The notes under the pieces are model-generated. The model was given only the letters and a program-made list of their open reading frames with translations. It had not been told where the DNA came from and did no database searches. A stretch of DNA of 64,000 nt, from the NCBI GenBank assembly GCA_022661535.1, contig JAKULF010000003.1, forward strand, positions 1,302,001 through 1,366,000, in the 5' to 3' direction. Numbering within the stretch: the stretch's first letter is position 1; each line of letters opens with the position of its first letter. Made by a program: the position numbers and the translations under genes. Positions 35,658 to 47,355 of this stretch are shown here, one piece after another. The stretch is from Eutypa lata (taxonomy: Eukaryota; Ascomycota; Sordariomycetes; Xylariales; Diatrypaceae).

Positions 35658-38600
35658 CTTGGATAGGCAACAAAGATGGAAGTTCGAGTTTGAGGGGGGT
35701 GAAGAGATCGCCTTGCGCAGAACCCTTTAAGGGTAGTCAACTGGAAAATTAAAAACAATAGGGCAATTGACCAGAACTGCGTGAAAGAACCAGAATGAGG
35801 AAGGGGAGGAATTGGATTGTCGGGATATCACAGAAATGAGTGTATCACGACACAACCTAAAACGAGAGATAGGATGTATGCTGCTATTGTTATCTGTCGT
35901 AATGGTGAGTGATCAGGCAACAACGAGATCAAGGTAAGGTAGGCAGCCTTGTTGTTGATGTGTGTTTGGTGTATCTAATCAATTGAAAGTAAACAACAAA
36001 ATATGCAACGCGTCTACACTTGGTTAGGCGACGCTTCTAGGGGGCGAGAGGGGCTCGTGGAGTGCTAGAGTGGCTCTATTTCTGTAGGTGTATGTAGGTA
36101 ATTGCATAAGTTAGGTAGCTGACTAGGTACTGTTCTAACTGAATAGGGACTAATGCAGGTTTAACCACACAGTCACAGATAATGTGGCTTGATGGCTTGG
36201 CAATCGAGAATCTTATATCCACGTGCCACAGTTGCTGCACCAGCCACACATATAGGTACCATAGTAGTGGCAGTCAACAGTGTGTGCACCAAGACAACCT
36301 TTCTTCATTAAGAGTAAAGCAAACAATCACGGGATAATCAACCGATGTGCCATTCCGATTATACGTACCTAACCTAAGGCAAGGTAGTCACAACCTTAAG
36401 TAAATACTTTATTTTATGCTTAGTTCCTTCCCGATCAGTGTAAGCCTTCATGTACCTACCTCGTTAATATGTAAATGCCTGCACGTGGTTACCTACTATG
36501 TGGTAGGTATGTACACGTATGTATGCATGTGTGTGTATATGTGTGTGTAGATACTTAGGTATATACAGTCAAGTGACTTATGAATATGCCAAATCCGGTC
36601 CAGTCTAGATGAGCAAGCAGCTACATGTAGGTAGTTAGACTCACCCCAACTTGAATAGCGTAAATTAGCCGACAAGTCATAAACATCGTTGGGATCACGG
36701 AGGGATGCTGTGTATGAGTGAGTATCCGACAACTCGCTACCTTTTAGATGAAGCATCCTTCGACCTTGGCTTTCACGTTGTCCCAAGAAGAAGAAATAAA
36801 AAAGGGGGGGCCGACTTCAGGGCTTAGCTGGCTACCTATGTACCTACCTTTCTACCTCCTTATGTAGGTCCAAGATCTTGGCCTACTTCCACCACTTCCC
36901 TTCTCTCGTCTCACCAAAACACATGGCCCTCTGGGATCTTCTCATATCCAATTGGCAATATTTCTCCGTATCCATGTGCTGTGCGACAGGGCCGCAGAAT
37001 ACCTTTCCCAAGATGAAGAGAGGCATTGAATTTTTCCCGAAGTCGACTGTAGAAACCCGCCAGCCCCGTGGCTTTTTGTAGCTGGGTTGCACCGCTTATG
37101 CTTATTAGCATTTTCCCACAGCCTTCTCTCTCTCTCCACCCTACCTTTTTTTCTTTCTTTCTTTTCTTTCCTTCCTCCTGTCATCCTATGCTGTACCACA
37201 AGAGCCTACTGTACAATCATCTGAAACTACGTTCTTACCTGAAAGGACCATGATGAGGTCAGTCTTGACCTAAACGGGGAACTCAGAGAGGCGAGGGTAC
37301 GGAACCAGCCCGACCATTAAAGGTTAGTCGATGCCATCTGCCTCTCTTGCCGCCGGATCCAATGGCCCGTACCTGTCAGATGAGAGACTAGGGCAGTTTA
37401 TCTTGCCAGGATAACCTTCTTTCTACTACCGTCCCATGGAACGGGTGGGGCATTCCCGTTTACCGGGCCCCTTGCTAAGAGATGAGAAGGCTCGCTACGG
37501 GTTATTACACGAGACAATAAGCTTGATCTCAAGTCTCTTCTTGCGGCTTCATAAATAAGCGCGGACCTTTAATATTCATACTGACGCTCGTCCAAATGCA
37601 GAGCGGCTCTTCACTTACCATATCCGTTTGCAAGCAGGCGCTGGCGGTGGAATGATTTGCTTAGAGATGGGAAAATATTGGTAACATAAACGGTTGGCTG
37701 CAGACATAGCGTAGTTGGAACTACATCCATCGATAGCTGTGTATGAAGGATCATTGACTCGAGAATACTCCTGCAGGTGAGAGAAGTAGTTAACCAAGCC
37801 TGTACCAGCCTAAGCTCGTTCTGCGGGCAGACAGGTTACTGAGTTGGAGCATTAGTCCCTTTCGTGGCTCTACGAGGTCTTCATATAACCCCCCCTGCCA
37901 ATCTTCCACGCCACCGTTTCTCATCTATTATCTATAGCGTTCAGCCATCGAACCCAACCTTTCTTTTGCTCCTCTCGTTATTTGTAGCCTACCTAGGTAA
38001 TCCGAAGAACCCGTCACAATCGCTTGATCGGCGTTGGATCGTAACTACTCATTATGAAAAGGGGCACATCACCACGATCGATCAAGCTTTTCCTCAAAGG
38101 CTAGAGAAGGATAAGACTCCGCCTCTGTGTTCCAAGCGGACGCGATTTTGTGCTTGTACGCATATGGGCTCGTGGGGAAAACATGGATAGTTATGGTGAC
38201 AGCAGCAATCTCCGCTTTCACTCCAGCTCTTTGGCGAGAGTGAGAGAGGGGGGAGCTTCTTTGGGCATGCTTGTACTTCTCGAAGAGCCGTGAAAATCCC
38301 TTCAGGCGAGAGAAAGAACCGCTGAGAATGTCTTCGGATAAGCACAGGGCTCTCCACCAAAGGAAATCGCCTTCTCGGCGGTCAAGCCGAAGGGGGGAGA
38401 GATTCTGATGTCTTTGATGGACGGACACCTTTCAACAGGAAATGTCTTGCAATAAGAGGTGACGGTGGGTGATGGGTGACTACTCATCTGGGCCCCTCTA
38501 AGCTGAGAGAGACATGGGTACACGTGTGTCGAGTCAAGCAATCTCTTGTCTGGGATCTCGTCTGCTTCCCAGAGCCCTTTCTTTGTTCTACCCTCCTCAG

Positions 38601-39665
38601 AAGCCCGCCTAGCCTGGTAACTTAGACCGCACTATCTGCAGCCTCCCGACAGGTTGCTTTCTGTCAGGACTCTTCTATGCATTTTCAAACAAGCCAGGTC
38701 CCTGTTTGGGCTCTCCACCGTACAATATTTGCTATGCCAAACTCATTTGTTGTCTCTAGCGATAGATCCGCTGCGTCATGCAGTCGCCTGTGATCGCCCC
38801 TTTTGGGCCAAACCTTTTGGGCTGGTGAAATCTAATGAAACCTGCCTTACCTCGATGTTGTCCTGGAATCCGCCGGCTCGACATGATACAACCGGTACTG
38901 CCTGAGTCCTTCGTAGCGGCTATGATCACGGGAGTCGACGGCACCGCTAGGCCCCCTAGAGTAGTAGTCCTTAGTTCCGAGCCTGTTCCATGGAGGAAAA
39001 GTTACTACGCCGGTCAGGGTCCCCCTATCCACCTATTTACCCCCCGGCTCGGCCGTCTTCGTAGCTGATAGACGACCCACGACACGGTGTCGGCCCTCGT
39101 CTTGCCTTGCCCGCTGGCGCCCTCCATCATCTGTCACTTCGTGGCTTTGAACTCGATATTCCCCAAAAGGCGGTGGGCGTACACAAACGGGCATCTCTAC
39201 CCTCACAGGTCGATTCCAAGACACCTTCGACAAAGAAAATAAAAAACCTCTGCGCCGAATACACCGATCAACAAGGCAGCACTGGTCACCGCCCAATAGT
39301 CCGCATATAGCTGCATGACTGGATACAGTCAAAAAAAAAGGGAAGAAAGCAATCTTTTTAACCAACCTTGTGCCAACATCGGCTCGTAGTCTAGCGAGGG
39401 TAGCATCAAATAACTCTTACCTGTTTGCCAAGTTCAAAAAGACCTGACTTTCCTCTCTGTCCCTATTTCCCACCCTCTTTCCCCATATTCCCCTGTGTGT
39501 TGCGTTGCTACTGCTGCTGCAAGCGTTGTCTGAGTTTCCACGCCCCCCTACGAATATCTATTCGATCTTCCCCCCCGTAGACTACAACCAACCATCGGTG
39601 CCTCCCTCTACGTGCAGCCGTGCTCCATCTGATTTCGAGACATCCCCCCACAAGCTTTCACCGCC
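35658..39665. promoter_or_regulatory. Large divergent intergenic region TOP2 / APSES factor
   Basis: About 4 kb between two divergent starts. The left half (35.7-36.9 kb) is AT-rich with TAGGTA simple sequence. The right half (37.1-39.66 kb) is richer in GC and in C/T tracts, with a long pyrimidine stretch (39450-39515) just before the APSES start. Short plus-strand frames in the right half (37864-38190, 38654-38905, 38835-39068, 39107-39310) have no family I know; if transcribed they would act as upstream ORFs in a long leader. An exact TACCTAGGTA sits at 37990-37999. No independent gene is supported. Confidence 0.5.
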
Positions 39666-40816
39666 ATGCTATCCGTGAAATCCCTTCTTAACCCTGCCCC
39701 TCCGGGGACCAATCGGTTCCCGCCAAGTCCAGCCTCGTCCTCCCCAACGACGTCTTTCGCTGACGACTCATCGTTCCTGGACCGTCCCATCATGCCGAAG
39801 CAGAAGATGTCCAAGGACGCTGCTGTGTTCAACACCAAGAGCCGGCCCAAGGGGGCCGTCAACTTCCACCCATACGAGAGGCTCGACGACGCCTCGCTCC
39901 GCCAGGTCCGGAAGTTCCAGGTGTACCCGCTCGGGAGGATACAGGAGTACTGCCGGCACATCCCCTACAACAGCGGGAAGAAGGATTTCTACGTGAAGAC
40001 CGGCCGCGAGAGCTTCGAAGGTAATTTATGCACCATCCCGAGAATCTCTAGAGGGAAGGATCCGACGTGAAATTGACTATCCAATCACAGTCTTCCAGTA
40101 CGTTTTTAAGCTCCCAGGAGAGGATGTCGAGTACGTTGTCATGTGGGACTACAACGTTGGCCTCGTCCGCATGACTCCCTTCTTCAAGTGTTGCAAGTAT
40201 CCCAAGGTAAATGAGTCACCTATCAAAGTTAAACTTTTTACACATTGCTGAATTATGCCAAGACAACACCAGCCAAGATGCTGAATGCGAATCCCGGGCT
40301 CAAGGAGATCACGCACAGCATCACAGGAGGTTCAATCATGGCTCAAGGTACGTACGTCTCTCTCTCTCTCTCGCTCCCTCTCTCCGAATAACGGGGATCA
40401 TATGTCGCTCTTCTCTCTCTATCTACGAGCACTCGGCTAACTCTTGAACCCCAATTGAACCGAGAAAAAGGCTACTGGATGCCATACCAGTGCGCCAGAG
40501 CGGTCTGCGCCACCTTCTGCCAGCACATCGCAGGGGCACTAATCCCCATCTTCGGCCCGGATTTCCCGTCGCAGTGCACGCCGGCGGCCACGCCGGAGTA
40601 CAGCCGGATGGTGATCGACCAGGCGATCGTGGTGCAGGCCACGCAGGAGGCCGAGCACTTCCGCCGGATGTACAACAGCATGGCGATGACATCCTCTTCT
40701 TCGGCGGCGGGGAGCAGTAGTGGCCGAGGCCGCGACACCAGCCCCAGACGGGATCGGCAACAGCAGCACCAACTACAGCAGCGACTGTTGAGAAACCCGT
40801 ACGAGGAGGGTGGCAG

Positions 40817-40847
<31 letters not shown>

Positions 40848-41347
40848 AATCACCACCATCATCATAATCATTCCCGGCACAACAACCATGGCCACATCCA
40901 CAACTACACCCAGCACCATAACCACCACCACCACAACAATAATCGCATGCGCAAAGCCTTCACTGACAGCCCGTACGGCACCGACACAGAGGGGGAAATG
41001 TCGCCCCCGATTCCGACGCAGCGCAACAACACCACTGGCGCCACCAGCACCATAGGCGAGCGATACCCATATCCACCCATCGCTCCCCCCACAATCCCAT
41101 CCTTCCGCACGCACAGCGGGTGGACGCCCGCGAACATGCTCCCGCACTACGAAGCTCCAGGACCAAACCCATGGCTAAGCGCCGTGCCACGACTCCCTTC
41201 TTCCAGTACCATCAGCACCACCGCCGCAACGGCACCACCACCTCCATCGCTTCTGCCGCTGCCGCCGCCGCCATCGATACATCCACCACCACATTCTACC
41301 GCTGCGCGTCCGTACCCTCCTTCACATCCACATCCACACCCATATCC

Positions 41348-41396
<49 letters not shown>

Positions 41397-41900
41397 GAAC
41401 CGTACCCGTCACCCCAGCAGCAGTCCCCATGGCGGCCGACCGGCAACAAGCGCTCGGCGGACCACATCATCGAGTCGCCGGAGTACGAGTACGATGGTGG
41501 GGATCGGAGGAGCCGGACGGCGGCGACTGCGACGTTTACGAGGTCTACTACAGCGGCGAGTCCGTCGGAATTGGGCGCAGTGGAGGAGGAGGAGGACGGG
41601 ATATTATCATCCCCGGCGTCATCATCGGCGTCGTCGTCAGCGGATACGACGACCACGATTACGCTTGGCGCGGATAAGAATGCGGCGCTGCTACTGATGA
41701 ATCTTAGTGTGAGGGACTCGATAGGAGGTAATAATAATGGTGGCGGTGGTAATGTGAAGGGAAAGGCGAGGGAAGGAGGAGGAGGAGGTGATGGTAGCGG
41801 TGCTGCTGCTGTTGGTAGCGTTTCGGTGTCGTCGGCTTCGTGCTCACCTTGTGATGGATCGTTTCCGAGGATCAAGAGGATACGGTCGAATTCCATGTAG
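39666..41900 (+). CDS. APSES-type transcription factor, Xbp1-like
   Basis: Four exons: 39666-40020, 40091-40206, 40263-40347 and 40471-41900, giving 661 residues. The APSES (KilA-N-like) DNA-binding region lies at about residues 60-215. It includes MWDYNVGLVRMTPFFKCCKY, LKEITHSITGG and [20 protein letters not shown], the signature of the Xbp1 subgroup rather than of StuA/Asm1. Yeast Xbp1 is a stress- and quiescence-induced repressor of cyclin and growth genes, and a similar developmental or cell-cycle role is inferred. The part after residue 250 is low-complexity: Gln runs encoded near 40820-40850 and 41349-41396, a His/Asn-rich stretch, and Ser/Thr/Gly runs. There is no ankyrin repeat. Intron 3 contains a CT dinucleotide repeat. 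The 4-kb upstream region suggests complex control. Confidence 0.92.
41349..41396 (+). repeat. CAA trinucleotide repeat (poly-Gln)
   Basis: Sixteen uninterrupted CAA codons inside exon 4 of the APSES gene. A pure-codon tract is prone to slippage, so allele length may vary between strains. Confidence 0.9.
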
Positions 41901-42331
41901 TGGTGTTTATCGGTTGTTATTGAGGCTTGACTAGGGCGTTGCATATTGTTTTCTTCGGGAGGAGGATCATAACGTCATTGTTCGTGTGGAACATCGGGGT
42001 TGGTTGGACCTGTATTCGTAAGGAAAGAGTATTCATCATCCCCTGGTGTCTAGAGGGTTGATCATCGTTCTTTGTATTTATTGGAGTTACCTGTTGTATC
42101 AGGTGCTCGTCATGTTCAGCATATCATACCCCTTAGTCGCATGGCAAGGGGCATTGTAGTGGGCTAAGTATCAAGCTACTACCAGCATCGCGTTTGTATT
42201 TCTAGGTAGCAGAAATCCATTTGGCGGCGTTCAAAAAGGAACATTTCACTCCCTCGAGCTAAGCTGATGGAAATGGATCGTACTGCAACTCTCTTGCCCT
42301 TTTCTTCTATTTGAATTCGTTCTTCTAGACT
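41901..42331. other. Spacer between convergent genes
   Basis: The 431 bp between the stops of the APSES gene (+) and the Cns1 gene (-). No gene seen; probably shared 3' UTR space. Confidence 0.6.
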
Positions 42332-43660
42332 TCAGTTGCCCCCTCGCTCCGCCGCCCTCTTAGCCTTGAACTCCTTAACCCAAGCCTCGGCCTTCGCCTT
42401 AGGCAAGACGAACAGCCTCACAACCTCATCCACAACCTCGACCTTACCCGAACCTAGCAGCTTCAGCAGCGGCGCCTTCTTGCCGACCTTCAGGAGCCCA
42501 CCCTCGATCGTCTCGGCGTAGCACTCAATACCCGCGAGAGTATACTCTCCGGCCATGTCCCACGGCAGCGGAAACACATAACCAAGGTGATCGGCGACAG
42601 ACTCCGTTTCATTGAACGCCTTGACGAAGTCGCTCTGGAGATGCGCCGGGTAGAGCAGCACCGCGGGAAAACTGAGCGTGCTGCGGGGGTCATCGGGGTC
42701 AGGAACCAGGCCCAGCCCCGCGTCCTCCATCTCCGGGGGCTGCGCCGTGGTGCGCGTGCGGATCCCGCGCGCCTTCAGCGCCACCTTCAGCAACGTCTCG
42801 CGCCTCTTCTCGCGCGCGACTCGCTGCTCTTCCTTCCGGCGCTTCGCCGCCGCCTCCTCGCTCTTCTTGACAATATCGCGCGCCACGGCCCGCAGCGCCG
42901 CATTGGCCGAATCGACTTCTAGCCCGCGCGCGCACGCCTCGTCGGCCTCCTCGACGCGGCCCACGGCTAGAAACGCGCGCGCCGACCGGTAGTACGCCTT
43001 GACGTTGCGGTCGTTGATGCGCAGAGCGGCGGCGCCATCCAGCCAGCAGGACCGGTAGTTGCGGAGCTCGAGGTGGCAGGCGGCGCGGTTGACGTAGAGG
43101 GGTTCGAGGATGGCGCGCTGGCGGCGCGCGACTGCCTCGGGGTCATCTATGGGGTTTCCGTCGTCGTCGCTGTCGGGGCTTGCGGGCTCGCCGTTCCGGC
43201 GCTTGCGCTCCTCGGCCGCGAGCACCAGGACGCCCTTGGTGTAGAACTCCTTGGCGTCGGCCCAGCGGCGGGCCTTGAAGCACTCGTTGCCGCGGTCCTT
43301 GAATTCGGCGGCGTTCTCGGAGGGCGTCCCCTCGTACGCGAGCGCCTTGAACGCCTCCGTCTCGTCGTTCTCTTCGAGTTCCGTCATGAAGAACGGCGAC
43401 TTCTTCAGGTCCGCCACTACCTCGTCCACCGTCTTGTTGCTCTCCATGGCCCGGCCTGGCGACAGCTCCGGCAGCATCTGGGCCGTGGCTGGTGGTGGTG
43501 GTGATGCTGTTGTTGCATCATTTTGTCCCAGAGATTGTTGTGATGTTGTTTCTACCTTGGTGGGGGCGGGGGTGGGGGTTGATTTTGGTTGCGATTCATC
43601 TGTGTTGGAGGACAGTTTAAGCCGCTCTGCGACATCGTCTGTAATTTCTTCGATGCGCAT
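42332..43660 (-). CDS. CNS1: Hsp90 co-chaperone Cns1 (TTC4 family)
   Basis: Single exon, 442 residues. Cns1 bridges Hsp90/Hsp70 and is essential in yeast, where it helps fold elongation factor eEF2. The N-terminal linker contains the family segment SPFFMTELEEND (residues 88-99). Three TPR motifs follow at about 117-150, 186-219 and 220-253. The carboxylate-clamp residues that grip the EEVD tail of Hsp90 are visible: Lys121, Asn125, Asn191, Lys221 and Arg225. A charged helix (KKSEEAAAKRRKEEQRVAREKRR, residues about 264-287, seen as a run of Lys/Arg/Glu) leads into the C-terminal wheel domain (about 320-435). An acidic SDDDGNPIDDPE loop is inserted between TPR1 and TPR2. It lies 238 bp upstream of the his5-like gene on the same strand; strong GC-rich codon use produces long antisense shadows. 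Confidence 0.93.
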   Translation of the reverse strand: MRIEEITDDVAERLKLSSNTDESQPKSTPTPAPTKVETTSQQSLGQNDATTASPPPPATAQMLPELSPGRAMESNKTVDEVVADLKKSPFFMTELEENDETEAFKALAYEGTPSENAAEFKDRGNECFKARRWADAKEFYTKGVLVLAAEERKRRNGEPASPDSDDDGNPIDDPEAVARRQRAILEPLYVNRAACHLELRNYRSCWLDGAAALRINDRNVKAYYRSARAFLAVGRVEEADEACARGLEVDSANAALRAVARDIVKKSEEAAAKRRKEEQRVAREKRRETLLKVALKARGIRTRTTAQPPEMEDAGLGLVPDPDDPRSTLSFPAVLLYPAHLQSDFVKAFNETESVADHLGYVFPLPWDMAGEYTLAGIECYAETIEGGLLKVGKKAPLLKLLGSGKVEVVDEVVRLFVLPKAKAEAWVKEFKAKRAAERGGN

Positions 43661-43898
43661 TGTGACTAGCTTCGTATATCTCCTATTCTACTCTAGCTTT
43701 TCATGTGTATTATTGAAGTATACTCTTTCCGCAATAACCAGACCTTTCTTTATCGTGTGAATGAAAATTTACGTCATATGAAGAGAAATCGCAGATATTT
43801 TGCCCCACCAAATGAGTCAATATGCATTTAAGTCGCATTAATGTATTCATCTAACCAGAACTCTATACAAATCACAGCTTGTCTCCCCTCCAGCCATT

Positions 43899-45227
43899 TT
43901 ATGCCACAATACCATTTGCCGCAACTTCCTTCTTTTCCTCGTTCACAGCTGCGAAGGAATTTCCGCCGTTGACCTCGGCAAGTGTCTTCTCCAATGAAGC
44001 CAGGAATCTAGTAACTTCCTCCTCCGTTCCTACCGTAATCCGTAGGCAACCGAGACACCCGTGTTCCTTGCCCCTGAATCTGACCACAACACGCTTGTTC
44101 TCTGCCAGCTTCTCGTACACAGCTAGAGCTATAATATTGTCGGGCTCTCCCTTAGCGTTCAAGATCTCATACAGCAGGAAATTGCTGGCTGTCCCCCCTC
44201 TTAGCCGCCCTACTCCTTTGATTTTGGGCAACTCCTTTATCAATCTTGTCCGTTGCCGCACGATCTTCTCCCGGTTCGCGCGCATAGTTGAAAGTCCTTC
44301 TTTCGATACTGCGTAGGAGGCGAGGGCGCTAGTTGGACTAGATATGCTGTACGGCGCTTTCAAACTATTGAGAAGGCGCGCGATCGGTGGTGACGTGAAC
44401 GCAGCACCTAAACGGATCCCCGCCATGCCAAAAGCTTTTGAGAGGGTTTGCATAACCACGAGGTTGGGCCATTCTGCCACCCACTCCGCCAGCGACGATC
44501 CCTCGGGCGCGAAGTCGATGTATGCTTCGTCGAGCACCACGACGCCATTCCAAGTAGGGTGCTCAAGAATTGCCTTTACATCTTCCTTCGCTAGTAAGGA
44601 GCCAGTCGGGTTTCCGGGTGAGCAGAGATATACTAATTTGATGTTCTTCTCGTTTGAAAGAGCCGCCGTGACCTTCTCCGTGTCGAGCGCGAAGCTTGGT
44701 GCTGACAGAAGTGGTATCTTTACTAAGCCCACGTCGTTCACCTGTGCGGAAACAGAGTACATGCCGTAAGTCGGTGGGCAGACAAGGATACGATCCTGGC
44801 CAGGGACGCAGAAGCATCGCAGTAATGCGTCGATAGCTTCATCGCTGCCAACACCGACAAACAGATTGTCTGGCGTGATTGCTTTGCTAGTGTGGTGGTG
44901 AGTGTTACGCAAATTGCATAGCAATTGCTTTAGATCCTGTTGGTGGGGGTCTGGATATCTGTGAAGACCGAGAAGATCGATTTCGGGCCCAGAAGAAGAT
45001 GACGTAGCTGAGACAGCACTGGCAGGCACTGACGGCCCATATGCATTTTCGTTTGCGTCTAGCAATATGTTTGTGCCATCATCTTTATAGTCGCTACAAT
45101 AGCATGTTTGAGTGTTCCGTGCAACAAGCGCGAGGGGGTTTGTCAAAACTTACTCTCTAGCACATCGATATGGCTCAAGGGCCAAGATGTTGGACCTAGC
45201 ACAAGTTTGTAGATTGAAAGGCGACAT
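43899..45227 (-). CDS. HIS5: Histidinol-phosphate aminotransferase
   Basis: Two exons: 45227-45154 and 45093-43899, with a 60-nt intron, giving 422 residues. The enzyme is a PLP-dependent class II aminotransferase that converts imidazole-acetol phosphate and glutamate to histidinol phosphate and 2-oxoglutarate in histidine synthesis. Visible motifs are LDANENAYGP near the start, RYPDP, SPGNPTG (183-189), the cofactor-binding Asp in LDEAYIDF (Asp213), the PLP-binding lysine in TLSKAFGMAG (Lys244), and the substrate arginine region GCLRITVGTEEE near the end. The N-terminus begins MSPFNLQTCARSNILALEPY, as in other fungal enzymes, so the exon-1 start at 45227 is preferred over the internal ATG at 45146, which lies in the intron. 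Confidence 0.96.
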
Positions 45228-45784
45228 CGTTGGTAATGAACACACTTTCTATTTTCTAGAATATCCTGATTATGGGGTTTGGTTCCAAAGAAACAGAGTC
45301 TATCACTACTATAAATATGTGACTCCCATAGATGCTGAGTCACAATTCTGTCTTTTGAAGTCTGTTCAGAGGTCGCACTAACTACCGCTATATCGCAGTC
45401 CGGCTCCGGAGCTAATAGGAAAACCTCCATTGATGGAAACCTTGCTTAGAGAGATATCCACAAGATCCACATAGGAATGTTAGGGATGAGAGAATTGGCG
45501 CCTCATACTAGGCACTTTATCTAGCATATGCTACCTCTTGAACAACACCTAATGCAATAACAGGATGTAGTAGATTCCTATCAGAAAATCTTAATAAAAA
45601 AGAAACCTGTCAGGATGCTGCCAATAATTATCTCGTATGAATCATTTAGTACAAATGTAAGTTCCATCCTGGAATAAGTTGCTAACAAAACCAAACTCCA
45701 TGCGCCTCGCTCTGTGCAATTCCTTTATGCGCCCAATGTAACCACTTTCCAATATCTTCCTTAGGTAGAATGAAAGCCCTTTCC
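45228..45784. other. Intergenic spacer, no gene seen
   Basis: 557 bp between the HIS5 start and the GH76 stop, both on the minus strand. AT-rich; it should hold the HIS5 promoter. I did not find a convincing TGACTC-type cross-pathway (Cpc1/Gcn4) site close to the start, but GTGACTCCC/GAGTCAC occurs near 45320 and 45339, within 115 bp of the ATG, and is compatible with such a site. Confidence 0.5.
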
Positions 45785-47355
45785 TTACGCCATTGCCCAG
45801 GTAAACACCAAACACAATCCCATCACAGCCCAGCGCGGATCGATTATAGCGCTGCCTGAAACAGTCGCGATATCTGTTGGCACATTCACCCTATCAGGGG
45901 GTGCCTCCGTCGAAGTCGGGCTTGCTGTCGGACTGGCTGTAGGACTGACTGTAGTCGTCGTGGTATTGTCCCCTTTCACGTGCTTGATCTCGCCTGCCTT
46001 GAGCGGAGCGGAAGCCCCTTGGGACAAGAGACCCTGTACCGTCTCCAGCGCGCTCATCTGCTGGCCCAGGCCCGTCACGCCGTCGTAGTCGCCCGTATAC
46101 CATTTCTGGCCGCAGGTCGTCCCATCGTCTCCTCCGGAGCACGCCTTCGCAGCGGCGACGGCAGACGTGGTCAGCAGGGGCCGGATCTCGGCAAGCGTGG
46201 ATGGCATCATCTTTGCCGTGGCCCAGAGGAACCGCGACACGTAGCCCTTGAACGATTTCTGATCGTTGTTGCATACCCCCTGCTTTTCGCAGGCGGCTTC
46301 ATACATGACGTTCGTCGCGTTCTCGAAGGGGCTGAAGTATACCTTAGCCGCCTCGAGCAGCCTAGACGTGCGATTTCCCCACGTCGCGTCGCCGTTGGTC
46401 TGGTTGTACATGACGGCTGCACCATACGTATAAACGGCCTGCGTGTACGAAAACTGATGCGTGTTGACTTTGGTGCAATCGTCCGCTGCGTCTACACCGT
46501 CATAGACGGTATACGTATCCCTGTTGACTATGCCCACAGTCTCCGACCAATCCCAGACTTTCTGCGCCCAATCCAGGTACGTGTCGTTTCCCGTCGCTCG
46601 TGCGAGGCGAGCTGAAATCTGGAAGAAACCGCCGTTTGAGATGGAGTTCTTGTAGTTCATGCCATTGGGGTTTTCGGGGAAGATCTGCCAGGTGAACCCG
46701 CCGTCGCAGTTCGTAGTATTCCACCGCACGACCATGGAGTTCCAGGCATTGATTGCGATATCGAGCCAAGGGGGGATGGAGTCGTCCGGCTGGGGGAAAT
46801 TCCGCTCGGCTGCTTCTAGCACTGTAAATGTCCAGAAGGCCTGATCGTCGTTTCCGGTGCTTCCTCTGTGCTGTTCCGTCATGAAATCGAAGTTCGGCCC
46901 AACCTGGGAGAGAATGGCTTCTGATACTACGGCATCGTAGCTAGAATCTCCGGTGTAATGTGAATAATCTAGCATAGCTCCCCAAGCAGCTCCAGCTTGC
47001 CACCAGTCTTACGATACCGCAGGTTAGCTAGTATCCACATGTTAGAAGAGAGAAACCTTACAGTATGGGTCAGGGAAGACACCGATAGTCTATTCGGTCA
47101 GACAGTTAGCTAAACGTTGATCTGAAGGTCTTCAGGGTAGATTTACTTCTATGGTGTTCGTTACATTTCCGGTATACCACGCCATTGTCCCATAAGCTAT
47201 GGTACTAGCCACGCTGCGAACAGATGCTACCAAACGATTAGCTAACTTTCTATATCTGAGAAGTATTAGTTAATACCTAGATTGGCAACATCGAGATCTT
47301 TTGGCGCTACAAAAGCTGCCACAGTCGACGCTATCGGTATAGAGTTGATGATCAT
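45785..47355 (-). CDS. Glycoside hydrolase family 76, Dfg5/Dcw1-like GPI-anchored mannosidase
   Basis: Four exons: 47355-47277, 47226-47147, 47089-47062 and 47007-45785, giving 469 residues. GH76 enzymes of the Dfg5/Dcw1 type cut or transfer alpha-1,6-mannan and are thought to crosslink GPI-anchored wall proteins into the fungal wall. The catalytic Asp pair is visible in STGNDDQAFW (Asp116-Asp117). Other family blocks are FPDPYYWWQAGAAWGAMLDY and YKNSISNGGFFQISARLA. The N-terminal 17 residues form a short signal-peptide-like stretch, and the C-terminus has a Thr/Ser/Pro linker and a hydrophobic tail (WAVMGLCLVFTWAMA), consistent with GPI attachment. Several N-glycosylation sequons occur. Exon 3 is only 28 nt. 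The signal peptide is weak, so an additional upstream exon cannot be excluded. Confidence 0.9.

Noticed and set aside
38069..39365. Several frames of 60-120 codons on both strands upstream of the APSES gene
   Set aside because: No recognisable products, mutually overlapping on both strands; treated as possible leader sequence only.
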